NCBI GenBank assembly: GCA_014904985.1
Contig: MU129108.1
Span: forward strand, 44,319 to 108,318
Direction: 5' to 3'
Source: Hydnum rufescens UP504
Taxonomy: Eukaryota > Basidiomycota > Agaricomycetes > Cantharellales > Hydnaceae
Length of the DNA: 64,000 nucleotides
Positions 46,381 through 58,900 of the stretch are shown here, piece after piece (positions within the stretch are counted from its first letter, which is position 1; each line of letters begins with the position of its first letter). A program made the translations under genes and the position numbers. The notes below the pieces were generated by a model. That model did no database searches. It had not been told where the DNA came from and was given only the letters and a program-made list of their open reading frames with translations.

Positions 46381-47259
46381 TCCCATCCACCCATGCCCAA
46401 CTTGGTCCCTTTTTGCTCTCAGTACCTAGATGATTATGTAATTATATTTCTGGCGATTAATGAAGTGTTTTGATTGTACACAATGCAAAGTTCCAAAGCT
46501 ATCAGAGCTGCTCAAAGAGGCAAAAGATATGAAGTATCAAAGCAGAATCCATGCTCTAGATGTTCAATATTAGGGTAAGACATTTGTTCTGCTTTGTTTG
46601 CTTTGTTAGCTCTAGAGTCTCCAAAACAGCTGTTGGGTTTCCTGATGTGTGTACATGTACAACTTGAAGGAGGAAGAAAGGACATCAAACATGCATTATA
46701 CTTGAATGAATGGAATGTTTACACTCCTGTGGAGAGATCAATGCAGGAAATCAACCAGGCAGAATCTGAAATTTTGGAACTTTGAGCAAAGTGGAATCTT
46801 GAGTGTGTGAAAAAATCAACTATACTATGCAGACCACCTCAGTCAGCCACTTAGAGGGGCCTTAATAGGTATGTCAAACTGTGTCAAATCAAAAGCCTAG
46901 CAGGCATCAGAATCCTTTGATATCAAATAATTTCAGGAGGGTGACCTTAGGTCAATCCATAAGTCTGCCCTTGGGGATTTTGATATCAAACTCACAACCT
47001 TTAAGGTTTCTCATGGTACAGCAGCAGATATCTAGTCAATTAATGTGTTATATACGCATAGAGCAATTAACAAGAAGTTGAGTTCTTCAGAGATTAAGAA
47101 ATTAAATCCAAGAAATAGGTGTAGTATGTCAAATGAAGGGAAAACATTTGTCTTAAAAAAGGCCAAGGGAAGGCAGAGGTACTCAAAGTGCATGAAGCAC
47201 ATAAAAGCATGCAAAGCACACATCCAAGACATCCACAAGTGGAGATTGGGTGGAAGAAT
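46381..47259. other. Non-coding stretch
   Basis: AT-richer DNA without a recognisable gene, RNA or repeat. Confidence 0.5.
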
Positions 47260-49625
47260 TTAGAGAGGAAATCCATCATCAAACCCTTGATTCAAGCCAA
47301 GGTTCAAATCAGGGTACCTTGCAAACAGGGATGCCATCAAGGGATCATTGTGTGGGTTGTATTCTTGCTGGTTTTGACCATATCCCCTGGCCCAGTCCAT
47401 TGGACCATTGATGACACTGCTCGAAGCATTCCCACTAAATTGATCATTGACAACACTGTTGACAGAAGACCCAGCACCACCCCAAGTAGTTCCACTAGAT
47501 TGACCACCAACAGAACTTGCTCCACCTGGATTTTCAAAAGTATCTGTTGCAGGGCCATCATCATCACTGGGCTCATCAATGAATTCAGCAGACATTGGAT
47601 GCTTAGGGCCCATCCTCTTTTTCTTCTGTGAGTGGCCATCACCTTGAGAGGCCCGCTTCCTGGGCCCAGAAGCACCACCTGTGATGGGAGTCCCATTGGC
47701 AGTGTTGGCATTGGATTCTTTTGGCTCCCCCAGTCCATCCACTTGAGCAACAGTCAGGAGTGGGTTACTGAATTGATCAGAGACAATTACAGTGTCACTG
47801 GGAAGCTTCCCATTATTCTCCTGGGCAATATGCTTGAGCTGAGTAACTCAGACCTTTGTTGAATTGGCCAATGGCTGGAAAAAGGTATGCCAAAGTTTCT
47901 TCCAACTCTCCATTCGGACTACAGTGACATCAAGGGACAAGAGACTTGGAAATTTGGATTCCGTAACCCACTTCTCAATCTTCAACTCGTTGTTGACAAG
48001 GAATCAGGGGAGACTTGCCCTAGGTATACGTGGTACCTGACCAATCAGAGGAGTCAGAAGGTTATTGAGCTCCTCTGAAATCTCCTTCTGCATCAGATGC
48101 ATAGACTTTGGAATCTTTTGCTTCTGATTTTGGTGTAAAAGATGTTTCCCCTGATAGACCAGGATGTGGGAATGAATCATCTTCAATGATGTACTGTCTT
48201 TTGGGAAAGACAAATTTAGCCAGTCCTTCATTGCTGGCAAGCCAGTGAATAGAGCATTCTGTTTTGAAGCCACCTTGTCAGGAATGCCACTGACAATTCC
48301 ACAGAACCTGTGGATGTTCATAGTGGCCATCCATTTCAAGTCATCCTTCCAGCATTTTGTAGTCTGCTTAATGACTTTGCCCATCACAGCCGGTGAGAGG
48401 GCAATATCAAAAGCTTGGGCTGCCTTTGAGGCATTGTGCTGATCCACAAGCTCCTTTGATTTCTTTTTCCATGCATCAGAGTCTTCACCACTGTGTGCAG
48501 CAATGAGCTCATGATAGGCTGGCTGTATGACTTTTTCCACATACTCGTGATGGGGATGGTCTGGCTTGGGGTCCTTCTTGTACAAGGCCTGATACACATT
48601 CCATGGATTCCCAGCACTTTGCTGTTCTCTTGTGCTTATTGCAAGGTTCCCAATCTGCATCACAGACTCAAGAGGCCTGTCCCACTCTTTTGCCTTGTGC
48701 TCGAGCTCATGGTTCATGGATTCAACAATGCCTCTGATCTCAGCGACTTGTTTGTCCATAAATGGTCCACCCTGTGATTTTATTTGTGCAGTGTCACCCT
48801 CCTTGGCAACTGAGTCATCATCCTCAACATCTGGATTCCCATCATTTGGATTTGGTGGATCCAAAATGACTGAATTTTCATGCTGATGATATAGACCAGA
48901 AGGCTTGGCCTCATGATCAAAATCCCCAAAGAATGGAGAATTGCCAAACATGTGAGATGAGGTATGACTTGGGGGCTGGGGAGACCAAGTGGCAGCCTGA
49001 GTGGGGGACTGAGCAGGAGACCGACTGTGAGGACAACCATGAGAGCGATTGCAATATTGAGCATGATGAATCCAGGGTGATTGAGTGTGAGGAATATGGG
49101 GTGATTGAGCACAAGGAATACAGGGTGATTGAGCATGAGGAATACAGGGTGATTGAGCACAAGGAATACAGGGTGATTGAGCATGAGAAAGACCAGGAAA
49201 TGGAGCAGGAGAACCAGCAGGAGATGGGGAGTGACCAGCAGGATTCAAAGAATAAGGAATGGACTGTAGTGGAAGTCAATTTAAAGCAATATAGGAAATA
49301 AAATGGATAGGAAACACACTGTAGGTACACTGGGATGGTTTCTAGATCGAGGTGGAGTGAGCTGAACCATTTGTTGGTGTGATCGCAATGACAGAATGTC
49401 AATAAACCACTCATTATGCTGAGGGACAGGGTGTGTAATGGGGGTGCTGGAAGCTTCACCAGTTGTGTCAGAAGACTCTCTTGTCTGGGGCCCACTAGCA
49501 GATTCACTGCTTGTTGAAGGGACTGTGGTGTCATTGGTTATTGTAGAGGACCAGGCCATTCGACCTGCTGGGGTGGCAGCAGGCCTTGTGGTCCTTTTTT
49601 GGGCTTGATATGTCTTAGGTGGCAT
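47260..49625 (-). pseudogene. TE-type protein of unknown function, two in-frame TGA
   Basis: Exon 1 (49625-49320) begins MPPKTYQAQKRTTRPA and is Ser/Thr-rich. A 56-nt intron (49264-49319, phase 0) leads to exon 2, which holds an AQSPCIPH-type octapeptide array, an acidic patch, a helical core (MNHELEHKAKEWDRPLESVMQ, NPWNVYQALYKK, KSKELVDQHN) and a basic patch (SQKKKRMGPKHP) before the stop at 47260. The frame is intact except for TGA at 48004-48006 and 47848-47850. Total length would be about 769 residues. I recall similar 'NPWN' proteins as large families in agaricomycete genomes, but I know no function. Confidence 0.6.
49075..49188 (-). repeat. 24-bp coding repeat
   Basis: About five units of GAGCACAAGGAATACAGGGTGATT and variants give the octapeptide AQSPCIPH on the minus strand. 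Confidence 0.9.
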
Positions 49626-50393
49626 ATTGGGCTAGGAGTCAGCTTGTGAAAAAAAGTAGTAGAAGTGGGGGGTACAGAAAGTGCACCCTTGCAACTTCAG
49701 GCTACAACATTGAGGGAATGGATGGTGAGATATCACATGGTGCAAAGTAGGAATAGGGAGAGCACAAAAAACTGTGCTGTCCTAAACCAGGCTTTGAGGG
49801 ATTGAAAGTGTAGGGTAGTTGGAAGACAGCGAGTGCAGCAGGAGTGAATAAGATGCCAAAAAAAGCAGATGGAAAGCAGGCGATAGGGGTGCAGTGTGCA
49901 CCATCTTTGACCAGACTCTCCAAGAACCCCCAAAGGCTGGCAAGAGGTAGGAGTGGAAGGTGTAGCCCTGGGACTTCACAGGTTTGTTGGAAGACAACCA
50001 AAAGCCAGTAGAAGGAGTGTAGTGGATGGAAAGTCTTCAGTGGAGCAGGAAATAGGGAGTGTATGGTCACACTGTCCAAAACCAGACTCCACCAGAGACT
50101 GTTAATGTTGTGCAAGCAAAGGATATTCCCAGACATTGCCAGTAAATGATTCTTCAGTACAGATGGATGTATATATTATTGTATGAATGAGTACATGTGC
50201 AATATATGTAAGATGATAATATTAATGTTGAGGAACAGAGGATAGAGAGGAAAGTGCGGGAGGTCCAAGGCAATGATGGGATGCAGGAAATGGCAGAGGG
50301 AAGGCAGCAACAAGCTGGTGGTGTGGGGAAATGGGCTGGTGGCAAAGGGGATGGTCAAATAGCATATGAATGAGAGTAAGGCTAGAGATATAC
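49626..50393. other. Gap between minus-strand TE genes
   Basis: No convincing gene. Two related segments (CAGG...TTTG.GGA.AGTGTAGG and a similar stretch) near 49780 and 49970 may be a diverged tandem pair. Confidence 0.35.
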
Positions 50394-53017
50394 CTACTCA
50401 TCAATCCACTTGTGGAATCAAGGCTGGTCCCTATTTAACTCCAAGACAATATGCCATGCTGGCTGGATCCTTGTTTGTCCAAAATTCTCCATGCTTGAAC
50501 AAACCTCACTCCCTCCAAGATCAGCATATGCCCATCTGGAGATCTGGCATATGTCAGATATCATTGTGCCCCCAGGCACTGGCCAAATGTTCTCACAGAA
50601 AGCCAAAGCAGTACCCTTTGCCAGAGCCCTGTGTGCAATCATCTGCATCTCCATGCATCATATACCAACTGTCACGGAGCCTGGGTCTTCCTTTTGTGCA
50701 CGATGGAGTCATCTGCTGAGCCATTCACTGTCAAACTTGACACTAATCATGGCATGAGTTCGCTCATGCTTGGGAGGAGCAGGATGAGGGTTGAGTAATG
50801 CAGGATACTGAATATAGTTGAGCATCTCAGGGATAGCATCACCAGGTGTCGCGTAAGGGCATGGTCCAACAGCCAGGAGCTCCTGGATCTCAGCAGTTGA
50901 GATTGCATTGATGTACACCTCCTGCATGTACCTTACTTCAGCAACTCCAAAACAATTCACCAGTGTATCCATGTACAGGAAAGGGAGAAGTGTCTTGCCA
51001 CTGAATGAAGATGCCAAGATGCTCCAACATGAATCCCATTTGGCCACATCCTTGAAGAGGAGGTACATGTGGTACATTGCACCCTTCTTCCAAATGGGTT
51101 TCACCCTCTGTGTTGCTAGCACACCCAGATGAGAGTTCTGATGCACCCAGGTCAAGGGGTCCTCTTGGCCATCAACACCCTCAATATCCAATGCATACCA
51201 TTGGGCTAGCCTCAGGCATTCTGGTGGAGGCCATGGCATGCTCATGTCTGAAACACTTGGTGCAACACTAGAAGTAGGTGCCACAGAGCCTTGAGGAAAC
51301 GGCCTTGGTGCAGGCCCTAAGTGACTCAGGAGAGGTGTAGCCTCAGGTTGGGGTGGCAATGGAGGATCCTGACAACTGGGTGGTGGTCCAGAGGACAGCA
51401 GTGGTGTCTGACTGTGGTGATGCAGTTGAGATGGGCCTGGATGTGCATACTCTTGGGATGGAGAGAGGGATGGCCTCCATGCTGGCTGTGGCAGGGGCTG
51501 ATGGGTTGGTGCCTTTGAAGACGAGGCACTCTGCCAAGGTCCATCCCACATCTGCCCATCACAATCATCCCTGAAGTGGCCATGGCTCTGGTGCTCAAGC
51601 TCTTGGGATGCTTGGAAGCTTGATGGCTCCCATTGCCTTCCCAACTCCCCAGGTCATCCCCTTGGCAGTTCTCATTGCACCACTTGTGGCCCCCTTGGTG
51701 GCTCCAGGGGTGATCTTGGCCTTCCTTTGGGGTGGCCAGAGTGGAAAGACGGACCTTGATGAGCAGGAGACCAGGCTTGATGAGGAGGAGAGGGGGACTG
51801 ACAAAAAGAAGACAGAGTGGGGTGGGGAGAAGGTTCCCAGCAATGGTGGGACCAGTGGTGAAACAGTGCACAGCGGGGAGGGAATGACACACGAGGGGGA
51901 GATGGCACACAATGAAGAGGAGCTGGCACATGATGAGGGGATCATGCACAACGAGGGGATCATGCACAATGAGGGGATCGTGCACAATGAGGGGATCATG
52001 CATGACAAGGGGATCACGAACAACAAGGGGATTGCAAATGACAAGGGGATTGCAAACAACGAGGGGATTGCAAATGACGAGGGGATTGCAAACAACGAGG
52101 GGATTGCAAACAATGAGGGGATTGCAAACAATGAGGGGATTGTGAACAATTAGGGGATTGCGAATGATGAGGGGATCATGAACAATGAGGGGATTGTGCT
52201 TGATGAGGAGGTGGGGACAAATGACAGGGAGATGGTGCACAAGGTGGAAATGGGTCACTCACTGGAGTGACAGGAGAATACGTGGGAGCATGAGGAGAAC
52301 CAGGCTCAAGAGAAGTAGGGGTCAGGGTCAGAGAGCGTGGCCAAGCAGGATTCAGCACAGAAGCAGGGGCAGAAGGAACAGGAAGGGCAGGAACCAGAGG
52401 GGCAGGAACTGGAGGGGCAGGAACTGGAGGGGCAGGAACAGAAGAGGGAGCAGGTGCAACAGAGGCATGTCCACCCTGTTGAAGGCGCACATGCTCTTCT
52501 GCTTCCCATTTCAGTCTTTCTGCTTCAAGCCTTTGAGCCTCCTCCAGTGCTCTGATCCGGGGGGCTGCTGCTTTGTCTGCCTCAGCATGCTGTCTCTCCT
52601 GGGCAAGTTTTTTTGCCTGCTTTTTTTTTTTGCCTTTGAGGGGCCATCGGAGGATCTCCACAATTGCATAACTGCAGTCTTGAAGTCAGTTTGGGGAGGC
52701 TTCCTGTTGTGCCATTTCCCCCTCTTCTTCCCCTGGGCACCTTGAAGAACTTTAGTAATTTGAGACTTTGCAGTACCATCTCCACTTTCAGCAGTGAGTA
52801 CTAGGGCCTTTGCTTCAGCCTCCTGTTTTGCATCCAAGTGAGGAGTAGGATTGAGATCATAGTCCCCCTCATTCTCCCAATTATCATCATCCTCATCATA
52901 GGGGTTCCCCATGATGTCATTGTAGATATTGAAACCATGATCCTCCATGTTATCATCCACCACCTTTGATGAAGAAGCCATTGGACCGTCATCCTCATTG
53001 ACATAGATTTTTATCAC
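50394..53017 (-). pseudogene. Pro-rich repeat protein, frameshifted, three TGA
   Basis: The N-terminus is acidic (EDHGFNIYNDIMGNPYDEDDDN), followed by KKRGKWHNRKPPQTDFKTAVMQLW. The frame then changes at a run of eleven A (52621-52631 on the plus strand) into a charged coil (KLAQERQHAEADKAAAPRIRALEEAQRLEAERL), a PAPPVP stretch, an 18-bp repeat zone and a C-terminal domain (CLRLAQWYALDIEGVDGQ...KFDSEWLSR). TGA codons lie at 50709, 50658 and 50418 in frame, and the final stop is TAG at 50394-50396. The plan (Pro-rich hexapeptides, then a WY domain) is like 5049-6507. Function unknown. Confidence 0.5.
51930..52215 (-). repeat. 18-bp minisatellite
   Basis: About fifteen tandem copies of AAACAATGAGGGGATTGC and variants on the plus strand. 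On the minus strand one frame gives SPHCLQ, another NPLIVC. Confidence 0.95.
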
Positions 53018-53333
53018 CTCCCCAAATTCATTGTTAGTGGTGTTGGGAGTCCCTTAGACCATTTGGCTAAACCTTGGGGAAAGTAGTAGTCTGTGTCTAC
53101 CCTTCCCCTTTCTCTTTCCTCTTTTCTCTTCCCCCTTGACCTGGTGGAAAGCTTCTCCACTGGAGTTTGGTGCTGCCCCAGTTTCTAGCTAGATTCACTA
53201 CTCATTACATAAGCAGTCCATTAATAGCTAGTTATGGCAGGACCCGAATCCATCTTTTCTACCATCCTCTGTCCGTCTCGCGGAGTCGCGGACTTACAGA
53301 TTACGCACCACACACTGTGCAACCCCAGTCCTG
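53018..53333. other. Boundary between CpG-poor and CpG-rich DNA
   Basis: No gene. A pyrimidine-rich tract (53100-53140) and a short stem GTCCG...CGGAC at 53273-53295 are seen. Confidence 0.4.
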
Positions 53334-53819
53334 ATGACTAAGCCCACCTACTTTGCCCTTGTGGGCATAGAGACTCTTTCCCTTCAAGAACTACTAATTT
53401 GTTGGGCTATACGAAATGGCCATAGTCCTACAGACTGGGCTAATTCATTGGACCCGGAACCTCCACCACCTTCCGGTTCCTCCCAACTCCTTAGTTCGGA
53501 TACGACTGAACTAACACTGGTGGAGTGTGTAAGAACTCCATTGACAGGTCCCTACAGGACTGCCCATGGGTCAAACTCAGCACCCTCATCCTCACTCTGT
53601 ACACCCCCGGATGCAAATATTCGTGACTCGAACATTGGCAAGAGTGTCTCTAGACCCATGACAGCTCAACCTCTAATGTCCTCATCCACTTATGGGAATT
53701 GGCTGCCTAACCCCCTGCCTTGCAGGGTGGATACCTCAAGAAGGGTGGCCACTCCCCTTAAAAAATATGCTCTCCCATCCTTCAAGGATCAGTCTCCTGG
53801 AACTTCTGTTTCCAGATAA
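53334..53819 (+). CDS. Hypothetical open frame
   Basis: A 161-codon frame, Ser/Pro/Thr-rich, without a known domain. Part of it (about 53722-53775) is repeated downstream at 53862-53912 (GGTGGATACCTCAAGAAGGG), suggesting repeat-derived DNA rather than a host gene. Confidence 0.25.
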   Translation: MTKPTYFALVGIETLSLQELLICWAIRNGHSPTDWANSLDPEPPPPSGSSQLLSSDTTELTLVECVRTPLTGPYRTAHGSNSAPSSSLCTPPDANIRDSNIGKSVSRPMTAQPLMSSSTYGNWLPNPLPCRVDTSRRVATPLKKYALPSFKDQSPGTSVSR

Positions 53820-54011
53820 GCCCACAAGCCACTTGCAGATGGAACTCTTAGCCCCCTGTCCTACAGGGTGGATACCTCAAGAAGGGTGGTTACTCCCCTA
53901 AAAGAATGTGTGAAGCCTGTAGGGCTTGAACCCGCCCGTCTCTCATCTCAATTGTGCAAGTACATCCGTACCTCACTTGATTGAAGCAACAAGTATAGCT
54001 CCTCCTGGGCC

Positions 54012-54610
54012 ATGAAGATCATCTCCACCTGGCTTGACTGGCTACTCTACGACTTAGATGTGGACTCGACCGACTTCCTCAATTGGGTTGTACACGACTT
54101 CCGTATGGGGTCTACTTGCTACAAGCTAGACCCAGTACTGGCACACGCTATTTGGCAATGCAGAGTCATTCTAGGGGAAACTGTACAGGAAATCCCCTTG
54201 TTCTACAAAGCTACTACTAGCAATAACTACGGGCCCAGACCGCGCGACCTTGAGAAGTCCAACCTCAAGGTATGATTCACCACCTTGGGTCTACTCCAGC
54301 TTGCAGTCATCCAGGCAAAACATTGTCTTTGGGATACCTCAAATGTACTGGCTTCCTATCTGAAAGAACCAGACTTGGCTCGAAGGAATCATGCTGCCAT
54401 TGAAAGAATCTGCAGCCCTTGGGGTAACTCCTACAACACAGACCTGGGTCTAGCTCAACTGGTGACAAAGGAAGCCCAAACCTTACATTGTTGTGGAGCC
54501 AACCTCCTGAAAGCCATTCCTGGCCCTGATCGGATCGACCAGGGGACGACTTCAGGATTGGAAATAACTTGGACTCCTGAAATAGTCATACGGCACGAGC
54601 TCTCCCCCGG
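54012..54610 (+). pseudogene. Unknown coding remnant disrupted by gypsy insertion
   Basis: One frame runs MKIISTWLDWLLYDLDVD...NLKV, stop at 54273, then continues FTTLGLLQLAVIQAKHCLWDTSN...TPEIVIRHELSPG to the edge of the LTR at 54611. It reads like one protein with a single stop, cut by the gypsy insertion. No family recognised. Confidence 0.4.
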
Positions 54611-55973
54611 TGTTGGAGGGATAAATCCCCACCACATAGAATTCATATCACCACCCAACTACCTCCTCAAACAAATCCAATATGTTCAATTCCGCCTCCT
54701 CCATTTCCTGTCATTCCTTTTATTACTAAATAGCACGGATTCCCCTCTTTCAAAACCGTGGCCTACTCGCTTCTCCTCCACATTGTATATGAGACAATTA
54801 TTTGTCCACCTCCAGGTCTTCAACAGACCACCTGATTTTGTATTTACCTCGAGTCCAGCCAATTGTGGCTTTGGCAATTCAACTTGCCCTCTTCATTGAT
54901 GCTCAATCCAGTCTTCTGTGCCATTGCCTCAAGGGCGATATACGAGTCCCAATTATATAATCAAGATTACCTAATCCTTTGGATCCAACTCGTGGATCAG
55001 TCACATGTTAAATAGGGGCTATTCCCATACTCTCAAGGAGTATTTCGTGAATATCTCCCTCATTTTTGATTGGATCGACTCGGCAAGGTAGCGCCCAGAA
55101 AGCTACGATCAACGCCTATCCAACGGTACCACACACACGTTTATCGGATACGAACTGCATCCTCCAGGTCGATTTTACTTCATGCTCCACAGTATCCTTC
55201 AGTATTTCGCGAATATCTCCACCAGTTGTATCCAATTCGTTAGTAACAACCACCCCTGGAAAGACGCTGAAAATCCGCATCGAATGGTACCAAGGGCAAA
55301 ACGAGCGGATTAGAACTCGGCTTTCTGTGATTTAGTCTCCCCATGTCTCATTTCACTTTTACCTCCGCTTTTCTGATTATTAAAGGCAATTATGGTTCCG
55401 GCACCCTATGTCCGATGGAGGGTACGTCTAGGGCGACTAGTTCCACCTTTCCCCAAGGGATTATGTTCAGTAGGAGAGGAGGAATACCTTGGTTAAGCCA
55501 TATTCCCCTGTTCTGACTTGTTAATTGAATATCTCCTTCAGTTTTCAAGCTTTTGACTTGATTTCTTTTCATCATTTTCGCCTTAATCCCACCTTTCTGC
55601 CGGTTACCATGGCATTTTTCTGTGATGTATATTAAGTGCAGGAGACGCGAATTTCCATCGTCTTTCCCCCCATCTCCAGTTGAAAAGCTAGTTGAACTGC
55701 TGCTGGTGTTAGGGTAAATTCCACATCTCAAACCCAACTTATCACACTTTTGATAGGCTCTCAAGAGGAGGACCTAGGGTGTGATTCCCTGATTTAACAA
55801 CCCCTTCATTTATTGTCTGGATAGGCTCTGTCTATACAGGACAATTCTACCCGTCCAAAGACCCTTCCTTCCCTCAGACCCTAACGTTTGGATTGGCCCC
55901 GTGATCCCCTTTCTTAGTCCTTGTTTCCATTTCGCAGACTGTAGCTGGATTCAACTTCCGTTTCCCGCTTACA
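54611..55973 (+). repeat. Gypsy 5' LTR
   Basis: 1363 bp from TGTTGGAGGGATAAATCC to CCCGCTTACA. A TATATTAAG box lies at about 55627. Tandem blocks with CGCCCAGAAAGCTACG and CCAACGGTACCA are shared with the other LTRs. Confidence 0.9.
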
Positions 55974-55977
55974 AATC

Positions 55978-55995
55978 TGGTGGTCCTTACAGGGG
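55978..55995 (+). promoter_or_regulatory. Putative primer binding site
   Basis: TGGTGGTCCTTACAGGG starts four bases after the LTR end and begins with TGG, as expected for pairing with a tRNA 3' CCA. The tRNA species was not identified. Confidence 0.5.
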
Positions 55996-58900
55996 GTCAC
56001 AACTCTCAATCCGTATCCTATCAATTCAATAACTCATGGCCACAAACATGTCCACAATCCAGAGACGCTCCGCGATTCAAAGGAAAAAGGGTTTTACGTT
56101 TCCTCGCAGAATACGAATTCTGTGCTATCGCGGCCCATCTTACTCCATCTCAAACAATCCGTCAGATCACTCGCTACTGTAACACAAAGTCGGAAAGGTT
56201 TATCGAATCTTTAGATGAATACTATAGTGACGACTGGGAGGCCTTTAAGGCCCGTCTTTTGGATTACTACCCCTCTGAAGAGGAGAAGCCCTATTACAAA
56301 TTGGATCATTTACTTAAGCTCGTCCGCAAGGACAGGAAGCTATCCTCTGTCGAAAAGTTTGACAATTACATTCGGGAGTTCACCGTTATCGCTCGTGCTC
56401 TCAAGGATTGGAAAGCACTCTCACAGACTGATAAGTACGATTATTTTTGGAGGGGCATTAAGCCTGTGTCCCTCTGTGATGAAATAGGACATGTATTGAG
56501 GCATTCTAAACAATGGATGGATCTTACAAACCCGCCACCAATGAAAGAGGCGACTCAGGCTATCAAACTACACCTCAAGAGGGATTTGTACCGTGTTCCA
56601 GATGACGAAGGATTGAACACGGCTTCGGAAGACGGTAGTTCTTCTGATACGAGCGAGTCGGATGACGAGTCGGGTACAGACGACATGGACGACGAGTCTA
56701 AGAGAGTCAAAAGCAAGAAATATCAGTCTAAGGTTGAGGCTAAGCAGAAGAAAGAGGAGACTGTACTTAAACCTCTTGAGACCAAGGCCCAGGACTTGGG
56801 CGACCTGATGAAGTTGAATATCGACGACCTTGCCGAAAAGATCGGGCGCTTGACCTTGGCTTTAGGCCAGCTAGACCCCGATAAGGTCGCGCGATGCCAA
56901 GGGAAGTTCACTGCATCATCAATCAAGTGCTTTATGTGCGGGGAACAAGGACACTCACTTAAAGATTGTCCTGAAACGAAAGCCTTTATCACGAAAAAGG
57001 TATTGAAGGTCTCGAGCGAAGGTCGCCTTGTGCAACTTGACAGCAGCGATCTACCACGTGGAGACATCGATAATGGAGGAGTGGCGCATATCCTTCATGA
57101 TCAGATCACGAATGCCTCGAATGTAGAAACGGAGCACTTACGGGGCTTTGAGATGTTGAACCAGGAGTTCGCCGTATTTGGCGATTATGAGTACGAAGTT
57201 TTTCCGGCTGAAAGAAAGCAAGGAGATAGCGAACTGAAGTGGAATGAGCTGTATACGAAGGACAACCCTAAAGGGAAGAAGGCAGAACGCCCAAACAGGG
57301 CATACGTCAAGTTGCCCCAACGATCTGTTAATCAAGTCCCACCCGTCGAGAATACAAAGGTGCCTACCATTTTGAAGAAAGAAACACACATCGCCGAGCC
57401 CATGCCAACTGTACCGAACGAGGACATTGAAATGCGGGATGGAACGAGCATCGGTCCTACCAGACACAAGCAAAAAGAAGCAGCCGAAGACAAGAAGGCT
57501 CCAGCGAGCAAAGCGAAACCTAAGATAAAATCTTCGTTAGAAGATGTAGTCGTATGGGATAAAACGGACCAGATCAAGAAGAGGGCCTTGCCCGCATACC
57601 GTTTTGCAAACGAGCTCCAAGAAAAGGTCGATACCGAAGTTTTATTCCGGTCACTTATGGATAAGGAAGTAACTGTTAAGCTCGGAGATATTTTGGGATC
57701 CTCGTTCGAGCTCGGCAAGAGACTGCAACTGGCGACCAAGATGCAATGTGTTCCAATCAAGTCAGAAATTGCCAGATCTCATAATGTGGAGGCCACAGTC
57801 AACTCGCTAGAGTGTACCGATGAATCTAAATACGAATCGCGAGTCCCTTATTCATCTGAGCTATCTCTGGATCTTGCCTCTGAGTACCTGGTCGAGTCAT
57901 CTGACAACTTGCTGTCTGCTGAAGCTATGGAACTTAAACCTGGAAAACCACCTAAACGGCCGCTAATCAATCGCCCACCTAAGAAACCGCTAGATCGAGA
58001 GATCAATGTGGTTGCCTTCGAATCAGACGAGTCCGAGGACAATTATGCTTCGGATGATAGCAGGTTTGATACTGAAGATCAAGCTGAACAATACTACAGG
58101 CGACAACTCGAAAAGGAACACAACCAAGTGTTCAATGTAAGAGACTCCGACTTTTCATTTCGCCCGTCCTTCCTAGCGATGGTAACGGCAAAAATCCAAG
58201 GCACAATAATGGGGCAGGCTTGCATGATGTTAATCAATAGCGGCAGCGAGTTAAACATGATGGTCCAATCGACCCAAGTGAAACTAGAACTACCTATGGA
58301 CCCGTCTGGCAAGGATTGGATCCTTCGCGGAGTTTCAGGACACCAGGTCAATCTCGTGGGCCTGTGTCGTGATGTTCCAATCCAGGTCGGGGGGGTACCT
58401 CTCCCACATAACTTCTTTATTACATCCGACAATATCGGTCAAAAGGACATTATCCTTGGTCAACCCTGGCTTTTCTCCTACTCTGCGAGAATTGAGTATG
58501 CGCATGGCGAAGGGATGAATCTACAGGTGTGGCAAGACGGAGACCGACAGGGTCGTTTGGTCCGTGTCACTCTACCTATCATGTCTGCACCACGGAATGT
58601 TTTTCCGATTCAGCTAGCCAATTGTCGGACCACGGCCATAAACTCCATCGAAGTAACCTCATCTAACCAAGACTCTATACCAGGTTTCCTCTCTAGTGTC
58701 ACGTCTATTATATCTGGAGAGGACATCAACTCGAAAAGGCTGGGGCCTAATATCAGCCCTTCAGAGATACTAGCTTATGCTATGGAATCTCGCCCTATCC
58801 GGGAAGCCTTATACCGAGGTTTCTACGCCCAGGATGTTACCTGCAAGAGTGACCTTGAACGACGGTTCATCAAAATGTTCGTACAGGATGGTTATTCATA

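Noticed and set aside
53925..53990. tRNA or SINE on the minus strand (GGGCTTGAACCCGC resembles a B box)
   Set aside because: No A box at the right distance and no cloverleaf could be folded by eye.
55980..55982. GTG as the true start codon of Gag-Pol
   Set aside because: GTG starts are not expected in a fungal nuclear gene. The base overlaps the putative primer binding site, and the open frame extends further upstream.
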